From positions 1 through 11,495 of the forward strand of contig JAFWZH010000046.1 of NCBI GenBank assembly GCA_017522515.1: a stretch of DNA of 11,495 nucleotides, given 5' to 3'. Shown here piece by piece: positions 1-7,813 of this stretch. This DNA is from Clostridia bacterium (GTDB lineage Bacteria; Bacillota_A; Clostridia; UBA1212; UBA1255). The translations under genes were made by a program, and so were the position numbers. The notes under the pieces are model-generated. The model was not told where the DNA came from, ran no database searches, and saw only the letters and a program-made list of their open reading frames with translations. Position 1 is the first letter of the stretch; the number at the start of each line of letters is the position of its first letter.

Positions 1-1
1 T

Positions 2-817
2 GAGAAAACGATGAAGAACTTTGTCGAGTTTCTTGGCGGAGTCAACTTACCGTTTTCGGCAATGACGGAACAACTTATTGCAGACTACAATGCCTTCCTT
101 GTGCAGCGAGGGATGGTTAGGAACTCTATTTCATTCTATATGCGTATAATGCGTGCTGTTTACAACAAGGCGGTAAGACAAAAACTTGTTGAACAATCAC
201 ACCCATTTACAGAGGTCTATACGGGCATTGATCGCACACGCAAGCGTGCTGTGTCGGAATCAGCAATATCACAGTTGTATAAACTCAATTTGGCAGAAGG
301 TACTCCTCTTGCACTTGCAAGGGATATATTCATTTTCAGCTATTGTACTCGTGGAATGGCATTCGTAGATATTGCCTATCTGAAGAAAGAAAATATTCAA
401 AACGGAGTGATATGTTATGCCCGACGCAAAACGGGACAATTATTGAGTGTGCGTATAGAGCCAAGTATTCAGCGGATAATTGACAGATATTCATCGGCAT
501 TATCGCCTTATGTTTTCCCTATTTTGACTTCTACGGACACAAAGGAGGCATACGAAGAGTATCAAGTCGCAATCAACAACCATAATAGACAATTGAGACG
601 ATTATCAAAAATGTTGCTTGCTGGTTGCAAATTGACATCATACACTTCTCGCCACAGTTGGGCTACCGCTGCGAGAAACCATAATGTTCCCATTTCTGTC
701 ATCAGTGCAGGTATGGGACACACATCTGAACAGACAACGCAGATTTATCTAACAATGTTGGAAAACTCGGTGATAGATGATGCCAATCAAGGACTTATCA
801 GGTCTTTATTGGAGTAG
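2..817 (+). CDS. Tyrosine recombinase (DNA invertase/integrase family), 5'-partial
   Basis: This is the C-terminal part of a tyrosine recombinase, which cuts and rejoins DNA at paired short sites. The frame is open to the left window edge, so the ATG at 11 is probably internal. Bacteroidetes relatives usually have some 300 or more residues, so part of the N-terminal DNA-binding domain is missing. Counting from that ATG, residues 15-60 are the end of the SAM-like core-binding domain. The catalytic set is R114 (CTRGM), K140 (RRKTGQ), R214 (YTSRHSW), H237 (GMGH) and nucleophile Y246 (QIYL). The usual His of the HxxR motif is Tyr211, as I recall is common in this Bacteroidetes subfamily. The TAG stop (815-817) is the first three bases of an inverted repeat with recombinase-site architecture. 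The likely job is therefore inverting the adjacent 815-1119 segment, although an integrase of a larger element cannot be excluded. Confidence 0.93.
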   Translation, partial: EKTMKNFVEFLGGVNLPFSAMTEQLIADYNAFLVQRGMVRNSISFYMRIMRAVYNKAVRQKLVEQSHPFTEVYTGIDRTRKRAVSESAISQLYKLNLAEGTPLALARDIFIFSYCTRGMAFVDIAYLKKENIQNGVICYARRKTGQLLSVRIEPSIQRIIDRYSSALSPYVFPILTSTDTKEAYEEYQVAINNHNRQLRRLSKMLLAGCKLTSYTSRHSWATAARNHNVPISVISAGMGHTSEQTTQIYLTMLENSVIDDANQGLIRSLLE

Positions 818-835
818 TTCCACGAAAGAACTATA
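815..835 (+). repeat. Left inverted repeat (recombinase crossover site)
   Basis: This 21-bp sequence is repeated exactly, in reverse complement, at 1099-1119. The match stops at 814/1120 and at 836/1098. Internally it reads TAGTTC-CACGAAA-GAACTA plus two bases: 6-bp inverted arms around a 7-bp asymmetric spacer, the layout expected for two recombinase monomers and a crossover region. The recombinase stop codon lies in its first three bases, so inversion leaves that gene's end unchanged. Confidence 0.93.
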
Positions 836-844
836 CTCCGTTTG

Positions 845-852
845 CAAAATTA
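845..852 (-). promoter_or_regulatory. Candidate Bacteroidetes -7 promoter box, pointing away from the operon
   Basis: The minus strand reads TAATTTTG, a perfect match to the Bacteroides -7 consensus TAnnTTTG. Transcription would start around 838-840 and run left into the 3' end of the recombinase gene as antisense. No good TTTG -33 element lies at the usual 19-21 bp spacing; the nearest TTTG is only 12 bp upstream. The plus strand of the segment has only one-mismatch boxes, at 953-960, 984-991 and 1057-1064, none with a well-spaced -33 element. After inversion this box would face the operon and give a leader of about 55 bases that includes the right repeat. Confidence 0.55.
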
Positions 853-1025
853 CTAAAAATTGTTCAAAGAAAGGTAGAAACAGGTGATTATTTTTTCTTC
901 TTCAAAAAATTAAATGATGACACCAAATAAATTTATATTCAACGAATTATGAAAATTTTGTTATTTTATAAAGATAAAAGATGAATGTTTGTATGGCTTG
1001 TAAATTTTTATAAATCAGTAGGCTA

Positions 1026-1081
1026 TGATTAAAAATGTTATGAAAATGTCAGTTATTTATTTTGCATTACATTTTTAATCA
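1026..1081. terminator. Long AT-rich hairpin, candidate insulator/terminator
   Basis: The arms 1026-1038 and 1069-1081 pair perfectly over 13 bp (core GATTAAAAATGT / ACATTTTTAATC). After one mismatch (1039/1068) three more pairs follow (1040-1042 with 1065-1067), and after a second mismatch another three (1044-1046 with 1061-1063). The loop is about 14 bases. The stem is too AT-rich for a classical intrinsic terminator, but its A5 and T5 tracts could end transcripts from either side. It could block read-through from the recombinase gene into the operon. It might instead be a binding site for a regulator or host factor. Confidence 0.45.
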
Positions 1082-1098
1082 AGGTCTTACATTGCAAT

Positions 1099-1119
1099 TA
1101 TAGTTCTTTCGTGGAACTA
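1099..1119 (-). repeat. Right inverted repeat (recombinase crossover site)
   Basis: This is the exact reverse complement of 815-835, with the same 6-7-6 arm and spacer structure (arms TAGTTC and GAACTA at 1101-1119). It lies 30 bp before the ATG of the first operon gene. In the ON orientation it would be transcribed within the 5' leader, where its arms could form a small hairpin. Confidence 0.93.
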
Positions 1120-1149
1120 TTAGAAATAAACGAATCAAAAAATTAAAAT

Positions 1150-2439
1150 ATGAAGCGCTTGATTTTATCTGCGGCTTGTGCCCTAAGTTTAGCTAGTTGT
1201 GGAGGTCCTCCCACTGGACCTAACCAAAAGTTGGGAAATGAAAGTTCACAGACTGAAGTGAAATTACCAGCACCAACAATCAAAGTGTTTGTTGAAAATT
1301 CTGGTAGTATGGATGGCTATGTTAAGGGCGCGACAGACTTTGAAAATGCTGTTTATAGTTACTTGTCTGATATCCAACATGCAGATTTAGGTGTTCGAAC
1401 AGATTCGTTAGCTGCTAAGAATACTTTGATTCTTAATTATATAAATAGCGAAGTTCTACAGCAAAAGCCAGATGTTAGAGAGTTTATTGAGGCCTTGGAA
1501 CCTGCCGATTTTAAAATGAAAGGCGGAAAAAGAGGCACTTCTGATATGTCTAATATCCTTGATACAATCATATCACAAACAGACGATAATGAAGTCTCTA
1601 TTCTTGTTTCGGATTGTATTTTCTCACCTGGAAAAAAATACAAGGCTAAAGATAATGCGGATGAATATATTGTAGCTCAGCAAATTGGCATAAAGAGTCA
1701 TATCGTCGAAAAACTTGCCAAAAACCCTAATTTCTCAATTGTAGTTATGCGTTTAACATCCCAGTTTAATGGCACATATTACAATAAATTCGATGATAAA
1801 CAGCCTATTAACAATGACCGTCCCTTCTTTATGTGGTTGATGGGTGACAGAAGTTACCTTAATACTATTCTCAAAAAGGTGGAACTTAATCAAATCAAAG
1901 GCAAAGGGGTACAGAATATTTTTATGATTTCTAGGCCTTTAACGGTTATACCGTACAATATCTCATTGCCTCAGCCAGGTAATGGCAAATATGAAATTGC
2001 AAGATCTGAGCAATATGCGATTAACAACGCAAAGACTGACGGCAGAGGTGGCAATAGTCGTTTTCAGGTGGGGATATCCGTTAATTTCTCTAATATTCTA
2101 CTTCCTGATGAGTATTTGATGAACCCCGACAATTATATGGTCTCAAATAAAGCATATGGTGTTGAAATCGCTAAATATTCAGGTCCTAGACAAGATTTGT
2201 ATACGCACACCATCAAACTCAACTTGTTGCAACCCGTATTAAGCAAGGGAATTGTCAAAATATCACTTAAAAATACCTTGCCCCAATGGATTAATGACTG
2301 TACTGATGAGAGCGGATTGGATATCAACGCACCAGGTGCAATGGAAAAAACATATGGTTTGAGTTATCTACTTGGCGGCGTATATGATGCGTATGCATCT
2401 GATGGGCAATATGGAAGTATAACAATTAATATTAAATAA
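1150..2439 (+). CDS. VWA-like lipoprotein, first gene of the operon
   Basis: This 429-residue protein starts with a short lipoprotein signal peptide (basic MKR, hydrophobic stretch, lipobox LASC with Cys17), so it should be lipid-anchored on the periplasmic side of a membrane or at the cell surface. Residues 44-200 look like a von Willebrand factor A fold. Strand IKVFVENSGSM carries a MIDAS-like motif at 49-53 with Glu in place of the first Asp. GTSD (129-132) could supply the loop-2 Thr, and ILVSDC (151-156) the last Asp. The region from about 255 to 429 is probably beta-rich and resembles nothing I recognise. VWA domains usually hold a metal ion and bind a protein ligand, so a sensing or docking role is the simplest guess. 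It is separated from the recombinase by the invertible segment and is followed by the next gene after 1 bp. The VWA assignment rests on motifs only. Confidence 0.8.
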   Translation: MKRLILSAACALSLASCGGPPTGPNQKLGNESSQTEVKLPAPTIKVFVENSGSMDGYVKGATDFENAVYSYLSDIQHADLGVRTDSLAAKNTLILNYINSEVLQQKPDVREFIEALEPADFKMKGGKRGTSDMSNILDTIISQTDDNEVSILVSDCIFSPGKKYKAKDNADEYIVAQQIGIKSHIVEKLAKNPNFSIVVMRLTSQFNGTYYNKFDDKQPINNDRPFFMWLMGDRSYLNTILKKVELNQIKGKGVQNIFMISRPLTVIPYNISLPQPGNGKYEIARSEQYAINNAKTDGRGGNSRFQVGISVNFSNILLPDEYLMNPDNYMVSNKAYGVEIAKYSGPRQDLYTHTIKLNLLQPVLSKGIVKISLKNTLPQWINDCTDESGLDINAPGAMEKTYGLSYLLGGVYDAYASDGQYGSITINIK

Positions 2440-2440
2440 T

Positions 2441-2923
2441 ATGGAAAACTTACTCGGACAGATTTATTGTTGGTTTCAGTCTTTTTATGGACAAGATTTA
2501 AGTTATTATTTGTGGGGATATGATCCCGGAACAGAGGCCTACACTAATCCAAATATCTATAACTTGGTAGGATTAATCACATTAGTTGTTTCACTTGTTC
2601 TAGTAGTGGTTTTCTATTACATTATTAATCATCCGAGACTTTGCAAGTGGTGGAGCTGGTTGATTACATTGGGTATTAATGCTGTAATAGCCTTGTTTGT
2701 TGGCTATGGCATTGTGATGTCTAAATATGTAAATGGATACATTCATGATACCTTAATGTATCAGAGGGACGCTGATGGTAATATTATTTCTATACTCATC
2801 GGCGAGTCTAATTGTTGGGGATTTGGTATTGCAAATATGTTCGTTGCAATGATTGCCTTCGTTCTTTTAAGTTTTATGTTGAAATGGTGGAGTTCAAGCG
2901 CAAAGCATGTGCCTTTTTTGTAA
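2441..2923 (+). CDS. Small integral membrane protein, three predicted helices
   Basis: This 160-residue protein resembles no family I recognise. Hydrophobic stretches at about 40-62, 72-94 and 126-146 should be membrane helices, with basic or Trp-rich ends (NHPRLCKWWSW, LKWWSSSAK). The first 39 residues are aromatic-rich (several Trp and Tyr) and have no cleavable signal. A polar loop of about 30 residues (95-125) links helices 2 and 3. It begins 1 bp after the VWA lipoprotein gene and 11 bp before the tubulin-like gene, so it is probably co-translated with both. It could be the inner-membrane partner connecting the VWA lipoprotein to cytosolic components, but nothing in the sequence proves that. 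Confidence 0.8.
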   Translation: MENLLGQIYCWFQSFYGQDLSYYLWGYDPGTEAYTNPNIYNLVGLITLVVSLVLVVVFYYIINHPRLCKWWSWLITLGINAVIALFVGYGIVMSKYVNGYIHDTLMYQRDADGNIISILIGESNCWGFGIANMFVAMIAFVLLSFMLKWWSSSAKHVPFL

Positions 2924-2934
2924 CTTTTTAATTA

Positions 2935-4416
2935 ATGTTTAGTATGAACGGGAAATTATATATATTCGGTATAGGTGGCACAGGCTCTCGTGTCATTAAA
3001 TCATTGGTTATGCTTGCCGCCTCAGGCGTAAAGATTGATGCCAGTGCAATTGTTCCAATCATTGTAGACCCAGATTTTGCAAATGCAGATGTTACAAGAA
3101 CAATTGAGCAAATCAAGGCATATGTAGCAATTCGTAGCCAATTAGCATTTAATGATGCTACAAAAAATAGATTCTTTGAGATCCCTATTGAAAATGTTGT
3201 GAATGATCATAGACTTGCCTTAAAGGATACTAAAAATAAGAAGTTTAGGGAGTTTATTGAATTCAGCACTATGTCTAAAGAGAATAGAGCATTAGCATCT
3301 ATGTTATTCTCTGAAGCAAATCTAGAGTCGGATATGGAAGTTGGATTCAAGGGAAATCCTAATATAGGAAGCGTCGTACTCAATCAGTTCACAGATTCTC
3401 AAGATTTTATAGACTTTGCAGATGCCTTCAAGCCTGGAGATAGAATTTTTATCATTAGTTCGATCTTCGGCGGAACAGGGGCAAGTGGATTCCCTTTACT
3501 ACTGAAAAATCTCAGAGGATTAGATGCGAAGGTGTCTAATAACGATGCAATACAACATGCTCCAATAGGCGCTATTACCGTGCTGCCTTATTTTGCAGTT
3601 AAAACAGATGAGGAAAGCACAATTAACTCATCTACCTTTATAGGGAAAACTAAGGCTGCATTACAATATTATGAGCGCAATGTGAATGGCGACGAATCAT
3701 CTGTGAATGTCCTTTATTATATTGGAGATGAAAGAACTAAACAATATGAGAATGAAGAAGGAGGAACAGAGCAACGTAACAACGCTCATATTGTTGAATT
3801 AGCAGCAGCAATGTCTATTGTAGACTTTGCAAGTATTCAGAATGATGATCCAATACTTGTTTGCGAAGAGAACTCGAACGGTAAAATTTATGCTCCGAAT
3901 CCTGATTTTAGGGAGTTTGGTATTGAAAAGGATGTTCAAGAAGTTCTTTTCAGCAATCTCACTCAATCGACGAGGGACTATCTGTGTACACCTATGACAC
4001 AGTTTGTGTTATTTGCTAAGTATGTGAATGAGCACTTGAGAGGTGCAACCTCTCTTCAATGGGCAAGAGATAATAAGTTTGATGATGCGTTCTTAAAATC
4101 CTCTTTCATTAATAATATTCAGAAATTCGTAAACTCTTACATTGAGTGGCTAGAAGAGATGTCTGATAATGATAGAGCATTTAAGCCTTTCAAACTTTCT
4201 GTAAAATCTTCTGACTTGTATTCAATTGTAGATGGTGTAAAACCTGGATCTATTAAAGCTTTATGGGCATTCAATAAGTCAGGATATGATTTATTTGATG
4301 CGGCTCTTAATGAAGAGCACTCATCACTATCCAAGAACTTTACACTCCCACATAAGTTCACGGAGTTATTTTACAATGTTACAAAATTGTTAGTTGGTAA
4401 GAAATATAAGTTTTAA
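2935..4416 (+). CDS. Tubulin/FtsZ-like GTPase-fold protein
   Basis: This 493-residue protein looks like one of the divergent bacterial tubulin-like proteins (Tubulin_2-type). Residues 7-20 are a strand followed by a Gly-rich loop, GIGGTGSRV, as in the first nucleotide-binding loop of the tubulin/FtsZ fold. PIIVDPDFANAD (41-52) is a second strand ending in acidic residues. FIISSIFGGTGASGFP (172-187) matches the tubulin signature loop GGGTGSG in its degenerate form, followed by a helix. NSSTFIGKTKAALQYY and AHIVELAAAMSIVDF may correspond to later core helices. No signal peptide or membrane helix is seen, so it should be cytosolic. ATG 2944 is an alternative start, three residues in and just before the first strand. 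A ThiF/E1-like Rossmann protein was considered for the first motif, but the second motif favours tubulin. Whether it polymerises is unknown. Confidence 0.75.
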   Translation: MFSMNGKLYIFGIGGTGSRVIKSLVMLAASGVKIDASAIVPIIVDPDFANADVTRTIEQIKAYVAIRSQLAFNDATKNRFFEIPIENVVNDHRLALKDTKNKKFREFIEFSTMSKENRALASMLFSEANLESDMEVGFKGNPNIGSVVLNQFTDSQDFIDFADAFKPGDRIFIISSIFGGTGASGFPLLLKNLRGLDAKVSNNDAIQHAPIGAITVLPYFAVKTDEESTINSSTFIGKTKAALQYYERNVNGDESSVNVLYYIGDERTKQYENEEGGTEQRNNAHIVELAAAMSIVDFASIQNDDPILVCEENSNGKIYAPNPDFREFGIEKDVQEVLFSNLTQSTRDYLCTPMTQFVLFAKYVNEHLRGATSLQWARDNKFDDAFLKSSFINNIQKFVNSYIEWLEEMSDNDRAFKPFKLSVKSSDLYSIVDGVKPGSIKALWAFNKSGYDLFDAALNEEHSSLSKNFTLPHKFTELFYNVTKLLVGKKYKF

Positions 4417-4421
4417 GTGAT

Positions 4422-7400
4422 ATGGCTAAGGTTTTAAGACTACATAAAGGAGCTGCCGACACAATCGGCAATTGGGACACTTCCGTAAAGATAGGAACTA
4501 AAGCGATTGACTCTATCGCAGATCCTATAGGTGCAAATGATAAGCATGAAATTACATCAATTCCTTCTCCTTTTGCTAGAATGGATTTGGTGAAGCGCGC
4601 TTTTAAGATTGTTGCGGAAGGTTCGCTTGAAGGCAAGACAGCATACCATAAACTAGTATCTGACTGTCTAGATGTTGGCCAAATTTTCTTCAATATAGAG
4701 AAGTATCGTGATAAGATAGAAATCATCGTGTGGGATAAGAAGAATTGTTTGGCAGAGCTTTCTGATTCTGATTACGAAGAGCACACTCGTTTGGGTAAAA
4801 CTTACAAAACATATCTAGAACAGGATTGTGATGAGTACAATTTTGATCAGATGGATTGTATATATCTGCTTAATTATATAGACCCGTCGGCACCAGGCGT
4901 AATGAATATCATTGGTGCTACTTCTCCTGCAACCATTTTCTTTACTTCTGCGAATGATTTGCAATATGTTGGAAAGAAAATAAAGTTCGGTAATGATTGC
5001 CCATTTGACACGGAGTATAAACCTCTTTACAAAAGGGATTTTGAGTATATAAAATATTGGTGGGGACTAAAGAAGAGCAGAAAAGATTTTGCAAGAGTGT
5101 TCCCCGAGGTTGATTTATATCTTGAGAAATGTTTCAGAATGCTGACTGATGAGCAACGAAATGAATTGCGCAAGAATATTGTTGACGAAACATATTATCG
5201 AGGCAATTATGATGATATACCTGTTGTTCCTACAGCTCAACAGTATGTTATGGTACTTGATGAGAAACTTCGCAGGAAACGCACAGTAACAAATATTTCG
5301 AGTGGATTTGAGATGAAAGTATCAGATTCGCTTAGAAATGGCAATGTGCCTCTTGCTTTGCCAGTAGAAATGTATACAGAGCCCACACATTATGTTGTCG
5401 CCAAATGGGATAAGAATACGTATGTTCCATATTACGACGCAAGACCTATTGATGACCGCACTTTACCGGATGATGGTTCAAAGTATCCATATGTTACAGT
5501 TGGAGACTTCTTAGAAGATACAATCGTTAAGGTTCCTTATAAGTTTAATTCAGAGGCTTTCTTTAATGGAAATGATGAAAATCCAGATTCAAAGTTCAGC
5601 TACATACTTCCGTTAAAGAGAACATACTTTAACTACTTCACAACCAAAGATCTTACGGAAAAAGTATGTGGAAAAAATCGTATTGAAGTTGTTCGTTTGA
5701 ATGGTGAGGCTGTAAAGGTTGTATTACGCATCCCGATAAAAGATGGCGGATATATCCAGTATGAACGAATCTATTATAAAGATGGTAAGGCTGAGGCAAC
5801 CGCCAACAAGGGTGCCATTATTGAGAAAGAGTTTACTCTTGGATTGTATCCTAGCATTAAGTATGCAGATGGTGTCAAACCATACTACAAAGTTGCATTC
5901 TTAGATCGTGATTCAGTAGATAATCCAGACAGTGCATATTCGTTATCATTCTATGATTACTCAAACAAAGAAGTGTCTGTTGAAGGTGTAGTTAGAAGAA
6001 ATAGAAATGCAGACAATTCAAGATTTGATACGAGTTACATTGACTACATTACTTATGCACTAGAGTCTGAATATCAGTATATGACCTTATCTAATGATAA
6101 TGAGAGTGGTATTCATGGTGTTATTATACCTAAATTTACAGCTCGCAATGGAAGTCACAAATTCCGTTTTGCTATAGATTTCGGTACAACAAATACGCAT
6201 ATTGAATATAGTGTTGATGGTTCAACTTCTTCTAATCCTTTTGATATAACAGAGAAGGATATGCAGATTCAAAAGTTGCACATCACAGATGACTATATGA
6301 TCAATGATGTGTTCAACTCTGACTTTATTCCGGCAACAATTGGCGGAGAGAGTTTGTATGGATATCCAATGCGTACGGTTATATCTGAGAGTAACAATAC
6401 AAACTGGGATAAGGCTGTTTTAGCAATGGCAAATGTTAACATCCCTTATACTTATGAAAAGAGTTTGTCATTGCCGTACAATGTATTACATACAGACTTG
6501 AAATGGTCAACAAATACTGAAGATAAAAAGAGAGCTTCAAAATATATTGAAAGTATTTTGTTGATGCTAAGAACAAAGGTACTTCTTAATAATGGAGATT
6601 TAAGTAAAACAGAAATCGTATGGTTCTATCCTGCAAGTATGACACAGAACCGCTTTAATAAATTTAAAGCAGAATGGGAAAATACTTTTGCAACTTTATT
6701 TGGTGCTCCTATTTCAAATATTATTGCAGCGTCAGAATCTGTTGCGCCATATTATTATCATAAAGCCAAGAAAGGTGCAACCTCTACTGTTGTATCTGTC
6801 GATATAGGTGGTGGTACTACAGATGTTTTGATAGTTGACAAGGGCGAACCAAAATACCTAACATCTTTCCGTTTTGCAGCTAATACGATTTTTGGAGACG
6901 GATACTCATACGATTCTGATTCAAATGGTTTCGTAAATAAGTATAAAGATATAATCACGAATCAGCTAGAGACCAACAATTTAAGAGGCCTAAAGGCAGT
7001 ATTGAAGTCTGTACTTGATAAACGTGTATCAACTGATGTTATTGCGTTCTTGTTCTCATTGGCATCCAATAAAGAGATCAAAAAGGAAAAGGTGGAAATC
7101 AATTTTGCAAAGATGCTTGCAGATGATAACAGAGGTAAATATGTTGTAATATTGTTCTATGTAGCAATAGTATATCATATTGCAAAATTGATGAAAGCTA
7201 AAGGCTTTGATATGCCTCGTCATATGACTTTCAGTGGTAATGGTTCAAAAGTGCTTAACATTTTGAGCACCAATGACGCAACGCTAGTAAGACTTACTAA
7301 AATCATATTTGAGGAAATCTATGCTCAGTCTTATTCAATAGATGGACTAGATATTATCCGTCCTGCAAATTCAAAAGAGTCTACTTGTAAGGGAGGTATC

Positions 7401-7808
7401 ATTTTAACTCCATTCCAATCTCAGGATTATGGGGAAATTAAAGACATGAAAACAATCCTTATTGGTACAGATAATGAGAAATTTGCAGATGTACACATGA
7501 CTTATAATGATGTGACAGAAGCGGATTTGGATTCTGTTGTAGACGTAATTAAGGAATATATAGAATTTACCTTCAAACTTGATAAGAAATTCTCATTCTA
7601 TGACAATTTCGATGTAGATCGTTCTATTATGAATAAAGTCAAGGACTTATGTTATAGAGATATTAGAACATATCTTGAGAATGGTCTAGCAATCAAGAAG
7701 AGTGAGATAGCACAAGATGGTGCAGATGATAATTTGGAAGAAACATTATTCTTCTACCCGTTAGTTGGTATTATCAACGCTGTAGTACGTAACATTTATC
7801 AAATGTAA
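4422..7808 (+). CDS. Large protein with C-terminal actin/Hsp70-fold ATPase domain
   Basis: This 1128-residue protein has two parts. Residues 1 to about 575 are a region I do not recognise: a conserved-looking IPSPFARMDL (47-56), a mixed alpha/beta part to about 280, then a probably beta-rich part. From about 580 comes an actin/Hsp70/sugar-kinase-fold ATPase. FAIDFGTTNT (583-592) is the phosphate-1 loop with Asp586, VDIGGGTTD (793-801) the phosphate-2 loop with Asp794, and FSGNGSKVL (937-945) the adenosine loop. All three have well-kept glycines and acidic residues, so ATP binding and hydrolysis are likely. The remaining 170 residues form a mainly helical C-terminal segment without an obvious Hsp70 substrate-binding domain. 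It is presumably cytosolic. The genes are 5 bp from their neighbours on both sides. Having a tubulin-like and an actin-like protein side by side suggests linked nucleotide-driven assembly or switching. Confidence 0.85.
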   Translation: MAKVLRLHKGAADTIGNWDTSVKIGTKAIDSIADPIGANDKHEITSIPSPFARMDLVKRAFKIVAEGSLEGKTAYHKLVSDCLDVGQIFFNIEKYRDKIEIIVWDKKNCLAELSDSDYEEHTRLGKTYKTYLEQDCDEYNFDQMDCIYLLNYIDPSAPGVMNIIGATSPATIFFTSANDLQYVGKKIKFGNDCPFDTEYKPLYKRDFEYIKYWWGLKKSRKDFARVFPEVDLYLEKCFRMLTDEQRNELRKNIVDETYYRGNYDDIPVVPTAQQYVMVLDEKLRRKRTVTNISSGFEMKVSDSLRNGNVPLALPVEMYTEPTHYVVAKWDKNTYVPYYDARPIDDRTLPDDGSKYPYVTVGDFLEDTIVKVPYKFNSEAFFNGNDENPDSKFSYILPLKRTYFNYFTTKDLTEKVCGKNRIEVVRLNGEAVKVVLRIPIKDGGYIQYERIYYKDGKAEATANKGAIIEKEFTLGLYPSIKYADGVKPYYKVAFLDRDSVDNPDSAYSLSFYDYSNKEVSVEGVVRRNRNADNSRFDTSYIDYITYALESEYQYMTLSNDNESGIHGVIIPKFTARNGSHKFRFAIDFGTTNTHIEYSVDGSTSSNPFDITEKDMQIQKLHITDDYMINDVFNSDFIPATIGGESLYGYPMRTVISESNNTNWDKAVLAMANVNIPYTYEKSLSLPYNVLHTDLKWSTNTEDKKRASKYIESILLMLRTKVLLNNGDLSKTEIVWFYPASMTQNRFNKFKAEWENTFATLFGAPISNIIAASESVAPYYYHKAKKGATSTVVSVDIGGGTTDVLIVDKGEPKYLTSFRFAANTIFGDGYSYDSDSNGFVNKYKDIITNQLETNNLRGLKAVLKSVLDKRVSTDVIAFLFSLASNKEIKKEKVEINFAKMLADDNRGKYVVILFYVAIVYHIAKLMKAKGFDMPRHMTFSGNGSKVLNILSTNDATLVRLTKIIFEEIYAQSYSIDGLDIIRPANSKESTCKGGIILTPFQSQDYGEIKDMKTILIGTDNEKFADVHMTYNDVTEADLDSVVDVIKEYIEFTFKLDKKFSFYDNFDVDRSIMNKVKDLCYRDIRTYLENGLAIKKSEIAQDGADDNLEETLFFYPLVGIINAVVRNIYQM

Positions 7809-7813
7809 AACAA

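Larger units (their letters stand above)
815..1119. promoter_or_regulatory. Invertible promoter segment (inverton) upstream of the operon
   Basis: This 305-bp stretch has no credible gene. It is bounded by a perfect 21-bp inverted repeat and lies directly between a tyrosine recombinase and the first gene of a long operon. In Bacteroides and relatives this arrangement is typical of phase-variable promoters. The segment contains a minus-strand TAnnTTTG box near the left repeat and a long AT-rich hairpin near the right repeat. Inversion maps position x to 1934-x, which moves the box to 1082-1089 on the plus strand, about 60 bp before the ATG at 1150. The orientation shown would thus be OFF. The repeat and layout are seen directly; switching is inferred. 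Confidence 0.85.

Noticed and set aside
186..368. 60-codon plus-strand frame inside the recombinase gene
   Set aside because: It is a shadow of the recombinase reading frame, has no recognisable motif and no separate start signal.
841..848. Small palindromes TTTGCAAA (841-848) and ATTGCAAT (1091-1098) near the two repeats
   Set aside because: They lie at unequal distances from the repeats and are short enough to arise by chance in AT-rich DNA.
957..991. Plus-strand promoter from TTTG (957-960) and AATGTTTG (984-991)
   Set aside because: The -7 box has a mismatch at its first base and the spacing is 23 bp, longer than the usual 19-21. It would also sit far from the operon.
1061..1094. Plus-strand promoter from TTTG (1061-1064) and TACATTG (1088-1094)
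   Set aside because: The second element is one base short of TAnnTTTG and the spacing is 23 bp, so it is weaker than the minus-strand box at 845-852. It remains a possible weak promoter in the present orientation.
4137..4726. Minus-strand open frames opposite the tubulin-like and actin-like genes
   Set aside because: They overlap genes with clear motifs on the plus strand and their translations look like antisense of those codons.
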